64,000 bases of DNA from Erythroxylum novogranatense (lineage: Eukaryota > Streptophyta > Magnoliopsida > Malpighiales > Erythroxylaceae): positions 58,101,783 to 58,165,782 of the forward strand of contig CM057228.1 in the NCBI GenBank assembly GCA_029891385.1. The letters are read 5' to 3'. Under the pieces are notes generated by a model. That model saw only the letters and a list, made by a program, of their open reading frames with translations. It was not told where the DNA came from and searched no databases. Each line of letters opens with the position of its first letter. Position 1 is the stretch's first letter. Both the position numbers and the translations under genes were made by a program. Positions 45,401-56,979 of the stretch are shown here, in pieces.

Positions 45401-45785
45401 TAAGAATAAGGCTTAAGAAATTGGTTTGGTAAAGATGAAATCTGCGTGATTAAGACAAATTATATGAATTGAGTGTTATATGAGGATAAATTTCCAAAGA
45501 GGAAATTGTATGGATTGGTTATGATTTGAATGAGATTGATTAAAGAGAAAAGGAATGAATAAGAGGAAAAAAAAATTTATATCGGATTTCGGAATGGTAC
45601 GTCTTAGGGTTTCCAACGCAATTAGTTTCCTATGCTTCATGTTTGCAACGGATGTCGATGTTTGTTCAGGTTGATTAATTCGTTCGCTTTGTATTTGATT
45701 CGATTCGCATTTGATTCCGAATTCTGTTCGTTTCCTTCGTTCTGTTTTTCCAGTTGGGATCCGGTTCCCGGATCGGGTCCCAACA
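42490..45785 (+). repeat. 3' LTR of element L (3296 bp, internally deleted)
   Basis: It matches the 5' LTR except for a 1.23 kb gap: sequence corresponding to about 39488-40726 is missing at about 44592. The missing part includes the hairpin region before the LTR 3' half. Confidence 0.93.
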
Positions 45786-48700
45786 AATCTTGTCCAAGTC
45801 TCTTCTCTCATCTTTTTAGGACTTCTCTCTTTGAAACATAGAGTTTTCCATCAAAATCTCTTTTAAGGGACTTCTGTGTTCTTTCTTTCTTTCACCAACC
45901 TTATTTTGCCATTTGTGTCATCTACTCTAAGGAAAAACCAGAAGCTGATTGTTTCACTCAGCGAAGTATGAGAACGTGTGGAGTTTAGGGCTTGAAGATT
46001 TGAGATTTTCAGCAGGTAAGTGTTAGAGAATCTCTTGCTGTTAGGGATTTGTGAAATAAAGTTGATAGATTTATGTCATTTACATGGAAAATACACTTTG
46101 TGTGTTTGTTGTTAAATACTGGGTAGTTGGGAAGAAATAAATTCAGTTATGGTGTTAAATTAGCTTTGAGAAAACTTTTGGTGTTTAGTGATGTAAAGTG
46201 TTGAAAGTTAGAAAGTCTGGAACATTTCTCACTGAGTATGCTTCAGTATTTTAGCCATAACATTTTCTGTGATTGTCCAAATGAGATGATTCTTGATTCG
46301 GAGTAAACTAGGAATATATGGCTATAATTTGTATGAAGACATCGAATTTTAGTTCTGTCTCTAAGAGTCTCAAAAGTTGTCATAAAGTTTAGAACTGGGT
46401 GCAGGATGTTGAGAGTTGAGCGTAATTCGTGTTCCAACTTCGGGAGGACATATGGACCTGATTTAGATAGATTTTGGTAAAGTTGCCTTCTGAAAAATTG
46501 TAGAGGTTTCTTTTATCTTTCCAACGGTAAAAAGTTTGTAAATTTTGGATATCAGAGTCAAAAGTTATGATTGTTATAAGTGGAGATATTCTGAAGGTAA
46601 AGCAGACGAAGGAAATGAGACGAAGGAAAAGCAGACGAAGGAAATGAGACGAAGGAAAAGCAGACGACAGAAATAAGACGATAGAAACTCAGACGAAAGC
46701 AACAACTGATTGGAGTCTTTTGGTCATAACTTTTTCTCTAGACCTCCAAATGACGTGATTTTTCAAGCATTGGATTTCTAACACATTTCTTTATCCCTCC
46801 AAAAAATTTATGGTCTTTGGTATTAAATTGGAAACGATTGACTGAATCAAAGTAAGGGTACCGGTGGAAGGAGTATGAATTGGATATTTTACTGAATGTA
46901 TTTCAGTATTTTTATGATATCTTGGTCTATAGGATTCCAATTGAGGTGATTCTTGATTTGTAGTGAACTAGAGTAATAGGGCTACAAATAATATGAAGAA
47001 GCTGAATCTCGATTCAGTCTCTAAGATGTTCAATTTCTGGATGGAAGTTGGATATAGCACACTGTTTTGGAGAGGAATAGTCCGAACATTTTTGAGGTAC
47101 ATCCTTGAAACTACTGAACCAAATTGAGTGATGTTAGTGTTAATAGAAAGATAAAAGATAGAGGAACACTTTTCTGAGAGAAAGTATGCTCGAATTATGC
47201 AAGTTTTGCCTTCTAATTAAATATGAACAGTGGACCCGAAAGTTAGAGTTTGGGGAAAGATCTGAGATGGTTCATTAGACTATGAAATTGGATTCAAATA
47301 GATTATGGAGGTTTAAATACCACAGAATGAGGCTAGTTAAGAGAGTTTTGATAGTTGAATGTCTTGTGATGAAATTGATGGATCGATAATCGGGATAGTC
47401 ATGAATATGCATTGTACATATTTCATCTCATTCATGTGCATTATTAAACACTTATGATTGTTCAAATTATGATATATGTATATGTTAATTGTTATAGAGG
47501 AGCCTTTGGGCGTCAACCTCCAGGCGTTCTTTGGATCTTCGAGCATTAACCGGGAGAAATTTGTGAGTAACCTAGTTAGTTCCTCAATTTCTGATAGTTA
47601 AATGCTTTGTATGAACTGATTGAAATTGTGAATTGCATGATTATGTGAACGATTAGGATTGAATTGCCTGCTTTTGACAGAGTGCATGTGACTGTTACAT
47701 GATTATGAAAATTGGAATAAATGGGCTTATACAGCCATATGACTGCGAATTATTGGGCATATGCATTTCATACATAAATGCATGAACAGATAACGGATGT
47801 TGTGACCAAAGTCGCCATTAATACTGAAAAGAGCCTTGAGCTCAAATACTGTCATTGAACCGAGCCTCGAGCTTGAGGGAAGTTAGTGCATCCTGCTTGA
47901 GGGCTCTCCTACTCCCTAGACGCGTCTACTGATCACTGTCACTGAACAAGCTCTTGGTCACAACACTGAAATAAACTAGAAATGAATCACATAAGCATAG
48001 CATACAATTGTATTATCTGATTGGTGATTATTACTGAGTGATGTGATGGCATGAGAAATTGCAAATGATATATATATATGAAATTTTTGAATGTTACTGT
48101 GATGTGCTGTACGCAATTCGCGTAATGCATGAATTGAGTGAACCATCGATGATGGTTTCTCATTGAGTTCGCAAACTCACCCAAAATTACAATTATTTTT
48201 CAGGACTGATAGACTAGATTCCTAGCTCCAGAGAGAGACTTTTCCTGCCTCGTGAGCGTGGGGCAAGAGAAGCGATGGCACATAGGTCGGTCAGCTGGGA
48301 TTGATTTTGAGGATGGCGTAGTATAGACTTTTGTATCAGTTTCCTTTTTGGGATATTGTATTTAAACTGTAGGGAACTGATAAACTAGTATATATTTCTG
48401 TCTGATATTATGAAATAAGAGCAAGCATTATGGTTTTAAAATATTATGATTTTGTAATTGCAGTTTTATGTGTATTGATGCTATGTGGATTTTAGTATTG
48501 ATCGAACGTAGTGCACCCTTATTGTGGGATATGCGTCGGGACGACCCACGGGCATCCTGGTGTATACTCTATGGTAAGGAGGCGCTACACTTAATCAGTT
48601 GTGCCCAGCACACGATTGACCAATCATTTCCTCACAAATCATAAAAAAATCATATACTAAAATTAAATACAAAAATCAAGTAAAGCATCATATTTTTATT

Positions 48701-51126
48701 TATCAGTCCAGCCGATAAAATGAAATCGTACCATGGCTCTAAGCCAATAGAGAACAAAAACATGCAGCATACATGACTCGATTATGCATATGTAAATTCC
48801 AAAACATTATCTTATGAAATAAAAGCCATCTTTTGTACTCCAAATGCAAAGTTGTTCAAAAACATTGTTTCTGAAAATAAAACATTGTTGTTTACATTTC
48901 AAGTTCAGATTGGTGGAAAACAATATCATTCCTCAAAATAAATAATGAAAACATCAGCTGCACTCTAAGTGCAAAGAGTTATTAAAAACAATGTCATTTA
49001 TTAAATACCTAAGCATATTAGCATTTATTTGAAATTCAAGTCTACCATACATTGCCTAGGTTCAAAATTCACATACAAGTCATCATGCTTGTCTTAGGAT
49101 GTTCTAATCCTATTTGAGAATTATGATCACCCCAACTCACCTCGAAGAATATATGCTCTCTCTTAACTTCAACAATCTTCAGTACGAGTTTCCTAATTCA
49201 CAGTTCCCGAGCCTTTATACATAAACATGCATACAATGAAAATACTACCTAAACATAAATTTCATATTTATACACCATCACATTAGCTTCTCTTTTGCAT
49301 TTTCTAATGCATTTAATTCCTTTAATCCAAACTTACTCATTTCATAACATAATTAAGCACATCTTTATCTAAGCATATTAGGCCATTATTCATCAATCTA
49401 GGCAACATGTTGAGTTTACTCTAAGTAAAAATGGAAGTGTTTTCCAATGTATACCATTATAAAGCCTTAACTCCTAAGCCAAGTTCACTTAGGCATTTCA
49501 TCAAGCACCTAATGTGCATAATTTTCAAGTCACATTTCCAGGACTATATCATAATAATTCATGGTCCTATCATGTCATATAGTAAACACTTCCAATCAAT
49601 GACACATTCTACCACTCCATTCCAACCAATTTCCTTCATTTAAGCTATATTTTATGAATTTTACAACTCATTACATTAATCCACCTCTTCTCCATCATTT
49701 CGAGCTAAACTTAACCAACACACATCTTCTTCATTCTTCATCATCAATTCACATCATACATGTATAATTAACACCATAGAATTCATTAGACTATCACTTT
49801 CAAAAGATATTCAAAAATTCACAAACTTTCACCTAAAGGGAACAATTTCGGTTTTGACCTAAAGAACCCTCTCCATGACACATTTCATTCATCTAAATCA
49901 TATTTCATGCATATTCAAGCATGGAGAACAACATATCTTAACACCAAACTCAAAATCATAATGTAGATAGAGATGAGACAAAATTTACCTATACTTTCCT
50001 TTAGTGATATCTTCGAATCCTTTGAAAATTTCTCAAATCTAATAATATATTTGAGTTCCTTGACCCCAAATTAGCTTAGAACGCCTTGGTTGGGGTTGAA
50101 AAACCAAAAATAAGGGTGAATTTTGATGATGGCCAAAACTTCCTCTTCTTCCTCTCTTTTCTCCTTTCTTCTCCTTTCTTTTAATTAAAACTAAGTGTTT
50201 TAAGTCGTTACTAATCAGATGCATGACTTTACATGGAGAACGGTCTAGAATATTAACCCTTTTTTAACCAAATGGGGTGAAATTACCATTTTGTCCTTAA
50301 CTTATGTGAAATTACCATTTTACCCTTTAAATTTTCCTAAATTTGCAATTAAGCCAAAAGTTTAGGAATCTCCAAAACTTTTATTTTTATTTTGGTCCTT
50401 GGACTCTTGGAAATAATAATTAAGCCCTTTAACTTCATAAAATTATATATTGGTCCTCCAAGAATTGAAAATTACGTTTAAGTCCTTTGACTTTTAACAA
50501 TTTGCAAATAAGCCCTTATGTATATCAACTTTTCCAATTAAACTTTCTAAGTGTCCAATAAGTCGATAAATCATGTATAATCACCTCTAAGGTATTAGAA
50601 CACATTTAATTCAACCACCATGGTCATATTCATCCAATGGACTCAGTTTTACACACTTAAAAGCTTATATGTCAAAAATCTCAATGATTTCACATACCGA
50701 TGAACTCTAATCTCATGTAAGGGCATATAACATTATATATCATTGGCATACATACCAAAGGATTCAAATTCATCTTCCAACTCATATACAACCATGTATA
50801 TATCAATATACAATAGTATCTCCAAAAACAGAACAATCACCAAAGGGCTCAGAGTTCGGCGTTATAGATATAATATAATATCATGATATAAGATAATATA
50901 GAAATAGAGCAACAATTTCAAAGGTTTTATATATAAGATTTTATTAAAACCTTTTTTTAATTTTGTTACCTTTTCTTATATGTAGCAACAAATTGTTATT
51001 TTCATTGCTTTTTAATATTATTAAAGGCAACACTTTTGAAATTGTTGCGATATATTAATTTTTAGCAACACATTTTTAAACTATAGTAAACTTGTCATTT
51101 TTTAAAACAATTTTTGTCGTAGTGCC

Positions 51127-52936
51127 TCCAAGAAAAGGTTTACAATGTTACCTATTTACCTTAAAGGTTTCTTTATTCAAATTTTCCAATTCGAGGGCTC
51201 CATTGGTGAATCCTTAGGTGATCGCAAAATTCCTATTCTATCGCCGTTTAGACTTCCCTGGAAATAGCTTCAGCCTCAAATTGAAAAAGAAGAACCGCGC
51301 CTCATACCTTAAACTCGTTTTGCTTTAGATGAGAATCATGCCATCTCTTCACTTTTCCTTATAGATTTTGGCATTTTCATACGCATTGTGGAAAAACTCA
51401 TCGAGTTCATTTAGTTGCAAAAATCCTTTCTCACCTACTTACTTCCAATCAAAATTTAAAACTCTTATTACCCAATATGCTTAATGCTCTAATTCTATAA
51501 GAAAATGACTCGCTTTACCATATACGAGCCTAAAAGGGGTCATTCTGATCGAAGTTTTGAAAGCGGTTCGATAAGCCCATAAGGTATCATCCAACTTTAA
51601 TGCCCAATCCTTCCTTGAATTATTCACCATCTTTTCTAAAATGTGTTTTAGCTCCATGTGCATGGCATCCATTTGTCCGCTCCTTTGCGGGTGATAAGGA
51701 GTGGCAAATCAATGGTGAACTCCGTATCTTTTAAAGAGAGCATTAAAATATCTGTTACAAAAGTGTGCTCCTCCATCACTTATAATTTCCTGTGGCACTC
51801 CAAATCAATTAAATAATTGTTTAATGAATTTCTAAACAACGTTTCCATAATTTGTTGGAGTTACCATAGCTTCAGCCATCTTGATACATAGTCCAAGCCT
51901 ATCAAAATGTATGTGTTCCCATTGGAGGATGGGAAAGGACCCATGATGTCGATGCCCCACACATCAAAACTTTGACTTCCAAGATGTTGAATAAGGGCAT
52001 CTCATCTCTTTTCAAGAATTTACCCACTCTTTGACATCTACCACACTGCGCCACGAATGCTTGAGCATCTTTAAACAGAAGCAACCAATAAAATCAACAT
52101 TTAAGTACTTGATCCATTGTTTTGTTTGCGCCATAATGTCTAACATACAGAGCTTCGTGACACTGTGTCAATATGTCTGACATCTCCTCCTTTAAGAACA
52201 AACTGTCTTATCAGTCGATCAACATACATTTGATATAAGGCCATTTCATCCTATAGACAGCAGTGCACTCATCCAAGAATTTCTCCTCTTGTTAATACAA
52301 CAGATCAAAAGGGAGCCTACCACTGACAATAAAATTTTTTATATCAACTAACCATGGTGTCGCCATGCTATTGAGTAGCATCAAAGTTTCATCAAGGAAT
52401 GTTTCATTAATTCCACCACTTTGCTCAAAATCCCTCCTTCTAAACGTGACAAATGGTCTGCAACCACATTCTCTACTCCTTTATTATCTTGCACTTCAAT
52501 GTCAAACTCTTTTTAAAGTAACACCCATCAAATGAGTCTTGGCCTTGTGTCCTTCCTAGTAAAAAGATATTTTAGTGCAGCTTAATTAGTAAATATGATC
52601 ACCTTAAAACCTAAGAAATACGATTGAAATTTTTCGTATGCATACACCACTGTGAGTAACTCCTTTTCCATGGTGGTATAATTTAGTTGAGGTCTTGTAA
52701 GTTTATTGCTTATATAGTATATCATATGCAACTTCTTGTCCTTTCTTTAACCCAATACACAACCTACAGCTTGGTCATTAACGTCATATATGACCTCAAA
52801 TAGGAGTGTCTAATCAAGTGATGTTAAGATTGGGGCTAATGTGAGTGCCTCCTTCAATTGATTAAACACAAATAAATAGTCATCATCAAAATTGAAAGCA
52901 CTTCTTTAACTAATAAGTTTGTTAAAGGTCTTGCGA
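51127..52936 (-). pseudogene. pol: Element A: Athila RT end, RNase H and integrase remnant
   Basis: Reading leftwards, the RNase H appears at about 52690-52435 (RPQLNYTTMEKELLTVVYAY, KVIIFTN, RKDTRPRLI, VENVVADHLSR). The integrase zinc finger is in 52084-51902 ([31 protein letters not shown]), followed by the core end [20 protein letters not shown] (51672-51481). The C-terminal part (51400-51130) has AYENAKIYKEK, LRLKLFPGKSK and ETFKVN. These phrases are specific to the Athila lineage. Stops and indels are frequent. The DNA transposon sits immediately after the integrase end, and solo LTR F cuts the RT at 52937. Confidence 0.85.
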
Positions 52937-55534
52937 TGTTGGACCTTGATTTTCTTTTAAATTCTTATTAATTGTCTAGTTATTTATTTTTGTTTTGTTT
53001 GTTTATTTAATTATTTATTTTTAGAATTGGGTCATTAATTAGAAATTTAGGGAAGGAATAGAAATTTGAAATAGGAAGGAAGTGTTAGAAATTAGTAGGC
53101 TTGTGTTAAGTGGATTAAACGAGTAGAGCCATAAAAGACAAAGGAGGGGTAAAATTGGAAAGGGCAAGTAGGTGAGGGGCAATTTTGGAAGAAAGAGCTA
53201 AGGATGAGTCTTAAAATTTGAAGAAGAGTAGGAGATGTTGTGAACAACCAAGGAGGAGAAGAAAAGAGAGAAAATGTGTGTGAGAGAGAGAAGAAGGAGA
53301 AGAAAATCGAAAAAGCTAGATAAAGAGGAGGAAAATCGTGGAAAGAAGAGAAGGATCAAGCTTTTAATGTAAGTTCATCATCTTCTTCTTGCTTTAGTAA
53401 AGAAATAGGTTGTTGTGTTGTGAATGAAGAAGTTTAGAGAGAGAAAGGAATTTTGTGTTGGGAATGATTGGAGGAAGAAGATGGGTTTCTAAGTTAGGTT
53501 TTAGGTTTTCTAACTTAGATGGACTATGGGTAGGTTAGGTTTGAGCTTGATTTATGTTAATTTCATTTATGGTAGTTTTGAAGTTTTAGGGATTTGTTGT
53601 GATTATGGAAATTGGGGATTTCCATTTGAATTGGAATTGAATGAAAATTTTGGTTGTGTTAGGAAATCAAGAGCAACCTACCCAAGAGCAAGAGGAAGGG
53701 CTCAATTGAAATTGGATTTTTAAGAGATTTAAGGTGGGTAATTTATTTATAGTTATAGTGTAATGGGCAAAATGCCTTATGTGTGCATCGTGTGTTAAAA
53801 TGACTTTCTTGAAATGTGGTGATGTTGAAATTTCATTATGATGTATGATCATGTTATGCCATTGCATTGAGTCATGGCATTTTGTATAAAGAAAAAGCAT
53901 AAGAATATGAGATTGTGAATATTTGAATTACGCATGGAATTTGATTGTGTTTGGGCAAGAGAGGAATCATTTTTTAGTCACGTGCACATTGACAAAAAGC
54001 CTTCTCTCGGCTGCCCGTTTGTGGCCTACGAGATCCGAAATGTGGACTCATTTCATTTACGGAGTAAACCTCGATTTCTCTATTTTGTTCCAAGGAACCC
54101 TTGAGCCAATTGTTTGTGCATTTGCATTTTGATATGTTAAGCTATAATGAAATATGTGTTTCATGCTTTGATCATGTTTGATTTATGAGTTATGAATTGA
54201 AATTGTGAATGTTGAACTTGTATTGCTAGATTAAGAACTGACATGGTTGCATATATGAATATTCACATATATGTTAAGTGTGTGGCTTGTTACCGATGGC
54301 TATAAATATCTTAGCCACTGAGCTGTGTAGCTTAACCCAATACTTTTTCCACTCCTCAAGTGTAGATCGAGAAGGTTAATGATCCTTGCAAGGTTATTGG
54401 ATAAATTCCAAGATAGTTAGCTTTTGTACTAAGTTAGTGGCTAGACTTTCGAATAGCTTTATAAGCATATTGAACATTGAGCATCTAATGTATTTTTGTA
54501 ACTTGTGTTAGGATTTTGATGTAATGTTGATATGTAATTAAAGCTATGTATGGAAGCTTTGTATGAATTTCACTTTGACTTGGAAATAAATTGAGTATTG
54601 AAGAAGTTTTGTTGTGGATGTGCTTATTATCTAGTAGTGTATATTTCATACTTTAAGTTTCCATAGGGATAGAATTATGTACTAACTATTGGGGAAAATC
54701 TGGAACAATCTAGGTAGCATTGGTAAAAATAGTTTTCTTGGAAATTGTAGATGATCTTTCTAGCTTTTCAATGATATGAAGTTTATAAGTTTTGAATACT
54801 GTAGTAGGAAGTTATGATCTTTACAAGTTTTGATGTTGCCTAGGATATGTGTATGTGACAGCTATGGAAATTTGTGTATTGACTTCAAGGATATTTCTGT
54901 ATTGATGTGAGCTGATTTAGGCAAAATAGTCTTCTTGGAAGTTGTAGATGATCTTTCCATCTTTCTAACGATATAAAGTTTGTAAATTTTAGATATCGGA
55001 GTTGAAAGATACGAGCATTACAAGTTGTAATATTGCATCATCTTAGTTACAATTTATTGTCTTAGTTATTGTACATTCTAAGACGAAGTTACTGTTCATT
55101 ATCTTAGTTTGTATCGTCATCTTCTGTCCTATTTTTGATCCTTTAAGAGGCAGAATTTCATTTTGTGGTCTTCATGAAAGTTGTAGATCTAGAAGTGTTT
55201 TTTCAAATGGTTCAAGAACTAAATCAATCTTAAATATGTAGAAAACGTTATGGTAATTTCACCAAGAGAGGTAGAAATTGATTATGGACATGAACATGTT
55301 GGACTCTTTTGGCTATAACTTCGTCATCCGACCTTCGAATGAGGTAATTATTGAAGCAATGGACTCCTATTGATTTTTTCTACCATAACAAAAACAAATT
55401 GGTAGTGTTTGTTGTTGAATTGAAAAATATTGATGGAAATAAAATGAGGGTTCATTGAAATAACCCTCCAAGGAAACCCGCTCACGCTTTATGACTCCGA
55501 ATGGATTGTTGGGCTTCGAAAATGGGGTTCAACA
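52937..55534 (+). mobile_element. Solo LTR F (2598 bp) in the Athila RT
   Basis: It runs from TGTTGGACCTTGATTTTC to GGGGTTCAACA. The flanks are TGCGA (52932-52936) and TGCAA (55535-55539), a target duplication with one change. Athila RT text continues across it. It has an AG-rich stretch (53170-53380), module landmarks at about 54735, 54930 and 55172, a cassette of ATCTTAGTTAC-type words (55040-55130), and the conserved CCGACCTTCGAATGAGG box (55331-55347). No gene. Confidence 0.85.
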
Positions 55535-55595
55535 TGCAATCTGCCAGAAATCCTTAATAAACTAATGATAGAAACTAGCATGACCTAGGATTTCT
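55535..55595 (-). pseudogene. pol: Element A: Athila RT thumb fragment
   Basis: On the minus strand this 61-bp piece reads LGHASFYH, a stop, then FIKDFWQI, and continues across F into ARPLTNLLVKEV at 52936 and leftwards. That is the RT thumb block (LGHAGFYRRFIKDF pattern) of Athila. It proves that F is a clean insertion. Confidence 0.8.
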
Positions 55596-56979
55596 TGTTG
55601 GGACCCGATTCACATTAAGCATATTTTATTTATTTTTGAGGTTTAGATTGATAATTCCTATTAGTTAGAATAATTTGGGGTTTTTAGTGCTTGATTAATA
55701 GAAATAAATAGAAGGGATTAGTTAAAATTAGAATTTTGATAAGTTATTAGAAATTAAAAAGAATAAGTTGGTGTAAGGGCATTTTAGGTAGATCTCTAAT
55801 GGTTTCAAAGGTTAAAGCTTTCAAGGAGGGCTTAATTGGTCCTTTTAGTTTAATTAAAATAAGAAGAAAAGAGGGTAATGAAGTGTAGTTGTATGGTGGT
55901 GAGGAGAAAGACAAAAATTACATGTATAAGGAGACAAGTTTGAAACTACGTAGTTTTGAGGTGGAGCTTAGGCTTTTAAATTAAAAGACATTTGCTAAGG
56001 CTTTAGAAGGAAGACTTACGAAACACACAAAAGGAAAGAAAAGAAAGAGTGACCTTCGGTTGAGTCAAGAAGAAGAAGAGGTAGGCTTAGGTTATTTATG
56101 CTTAAGAAAGGAGTGTTTAAGAGTTTTCTTTAAGAAGAAAGTGGAAACGAAGGGATTTAGCTTCCATTAGAAGCAAGAAGAAATTCGTGGGTCTCTCTCT
56201 AAGGTAAGAAAAATTTCGAAATTTATGGTTTTATAGGTGGGTTTTGATGCTAATAGCTTAGGTAAGGTATGGGTAAGGTTAGATAGGTTCAATTCCATGC
56301 TTTCCTCTCCAAGGAATGGCTAATTTTGGATATCTCATGTTAAGTTGGGATTATTGTGTTTGATGAAGGTGAAGTGAGGCAATTAGAGGAAGAGGCAAGG
56401 CCCATTGACCAATCTCAAAGCTAAGGAATTAAGGTGGGTGATTTCTTAATAATTGAGTTATTGTCTTAATGAACTTTTTATAATAAATGCTTTCCAATGA
56501 CTTACGATTTTTGTATGAATTACTCTTTGTGATGTTTTTAACTTGTATGAGATGTCTTTTGAATGTAAATTCATGTTGGGAATAGTTGAAAAATGGTTTG
56601 TTAAGCGAAAAGATTTGAATATGCGATTTTGGCGATTATGTGAAAGTGAATGTTTTGAAAAGGCCATTTGTGGCTAATGCTGATGAATTGTGTGAATTAT
56701 GTGATATGCATGCTTTCTTTGGATTTGTGGTGGTCCCATAAGAGTCAGGTGCACCTGTCTAACCATAGGCTTCTCCCGCCCTGCCCACTAGTGGCATTGG
56801 AGCTCCTCACGAACTCCCATAAGTTCATGGCTACAGATGACCGCTTCGCGGGAATGTGTAGTACTTTCCGTTTCGGATCCACCCGAACCACTTTTGCTGT
56901 GATTATGTGATATGTGATTTGTAAATTATTTGATTAGATGAATTTTGTAAAGAGATTTGAGAAATTGAAAATGTTTTTA
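55596..56979 (+). repeat. LTR G (5' part), interrupted by element E
   Basis: It begins TGTTGGGACCCGATTCAC directly after the Athila RT piece, with TTTCT (55591-55595) as the probable left duplication. Sequence at 56760-56890 (CTTCTCCC, GCCCACTAGTGGCA, CGCGGGAATGTG) matches the same region of L's LTR (40450-40560), so G is a relative of L. Its remainder lies beyond E, off the window. No coding region. Confidence 0.7.

Larger units (their letters stand above)
37379..45785 (+). mobile_element. Element L: giant-LTR, non-coding retrotransposon derivative (LARD-like)
   Basis: Two LTRs start TGTTGGACCCCGATCTTTGA and end CCAACA. AATCT flanks the element at 37374-37378 and 45786-45790; C's 5' LTR shows the uninterrupted site near 29453. 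The interior is only 582 bp (41908-42489) and has a primer site and a polypurine tract but no gag or pol. It must be mobilised by proteins of another element. The LTR pair is closely similar, so this is the youngest layer of the stack. Confidence 0.93.
28933..48589 (+). mobile_element. Element C: Tekay-like Ty3/Gypsy chromovirus inserted in H
   Basis: LTRs begin TGTAACATCCCATTGCTAG and end GCGCTACA. CTTAA flanks it at 28928-28932 and 48590-48594. The 5' LTR is 3326 bp. The 3' LTR is 3324 bp once element L and its AATCT duplication are removed. The interior (32259-36853) encodes gag, protease, RT, RNase H and integrase with a limited number of stops and frameshifts. Confidence 0.95.
36854..48589 (+). 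repeat. 3' LTR of element C, interrupted by element L
   Basis: Pieces 36854-37378 and 45791-48589 together match the 5' LTR. Small clustered differences occur at 47505-47560 and 47870-47960. Confidence 0.94.
27930..50866 (-). mobile_element. Solo LTR H (about 3.3 kb), split by element C
   Basis: Its minus-strand start is TATAACGCCGAACTC (one change from a TGTAAC start) and its end is GGGTCGTGACA. GATAT flanks it at 27925-27929 and 50867-50871. Subtracting C and its duplicated CTTAA leaves 3275 bp and no internal domain, so it is a solo LTR formed by LTR-LTR recombination. The parts 27930-28932 and 48595-50866 contain no gene. Confidence 0.82.
26668..51126. mobile_element. Class II (DNA) transposon, about 1.5 kb, split by solo LTR H
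   Basis: Its outer ends are GGCACTACAACAAG (26668) and, reversed, GGCACTACGACAAAAATTG (51126). Both ends carry many GCAACAA-type subterminal motifs. Once H and its contents are removed, about 1.5 kb remains. The CACTAC ends suggest CACTA, but no clear 3-bp duplication is seen. An imperfect 9-bp match (TACAAGAAG / TCCAAGAAA, offset by one) would suit a Mutator-like element instead. The insertion lies right after the Athila integrase motif LKPFLGG-like text. A 74-codon frame at 27320-27544 is unrecognised. Confidence 0.5.
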
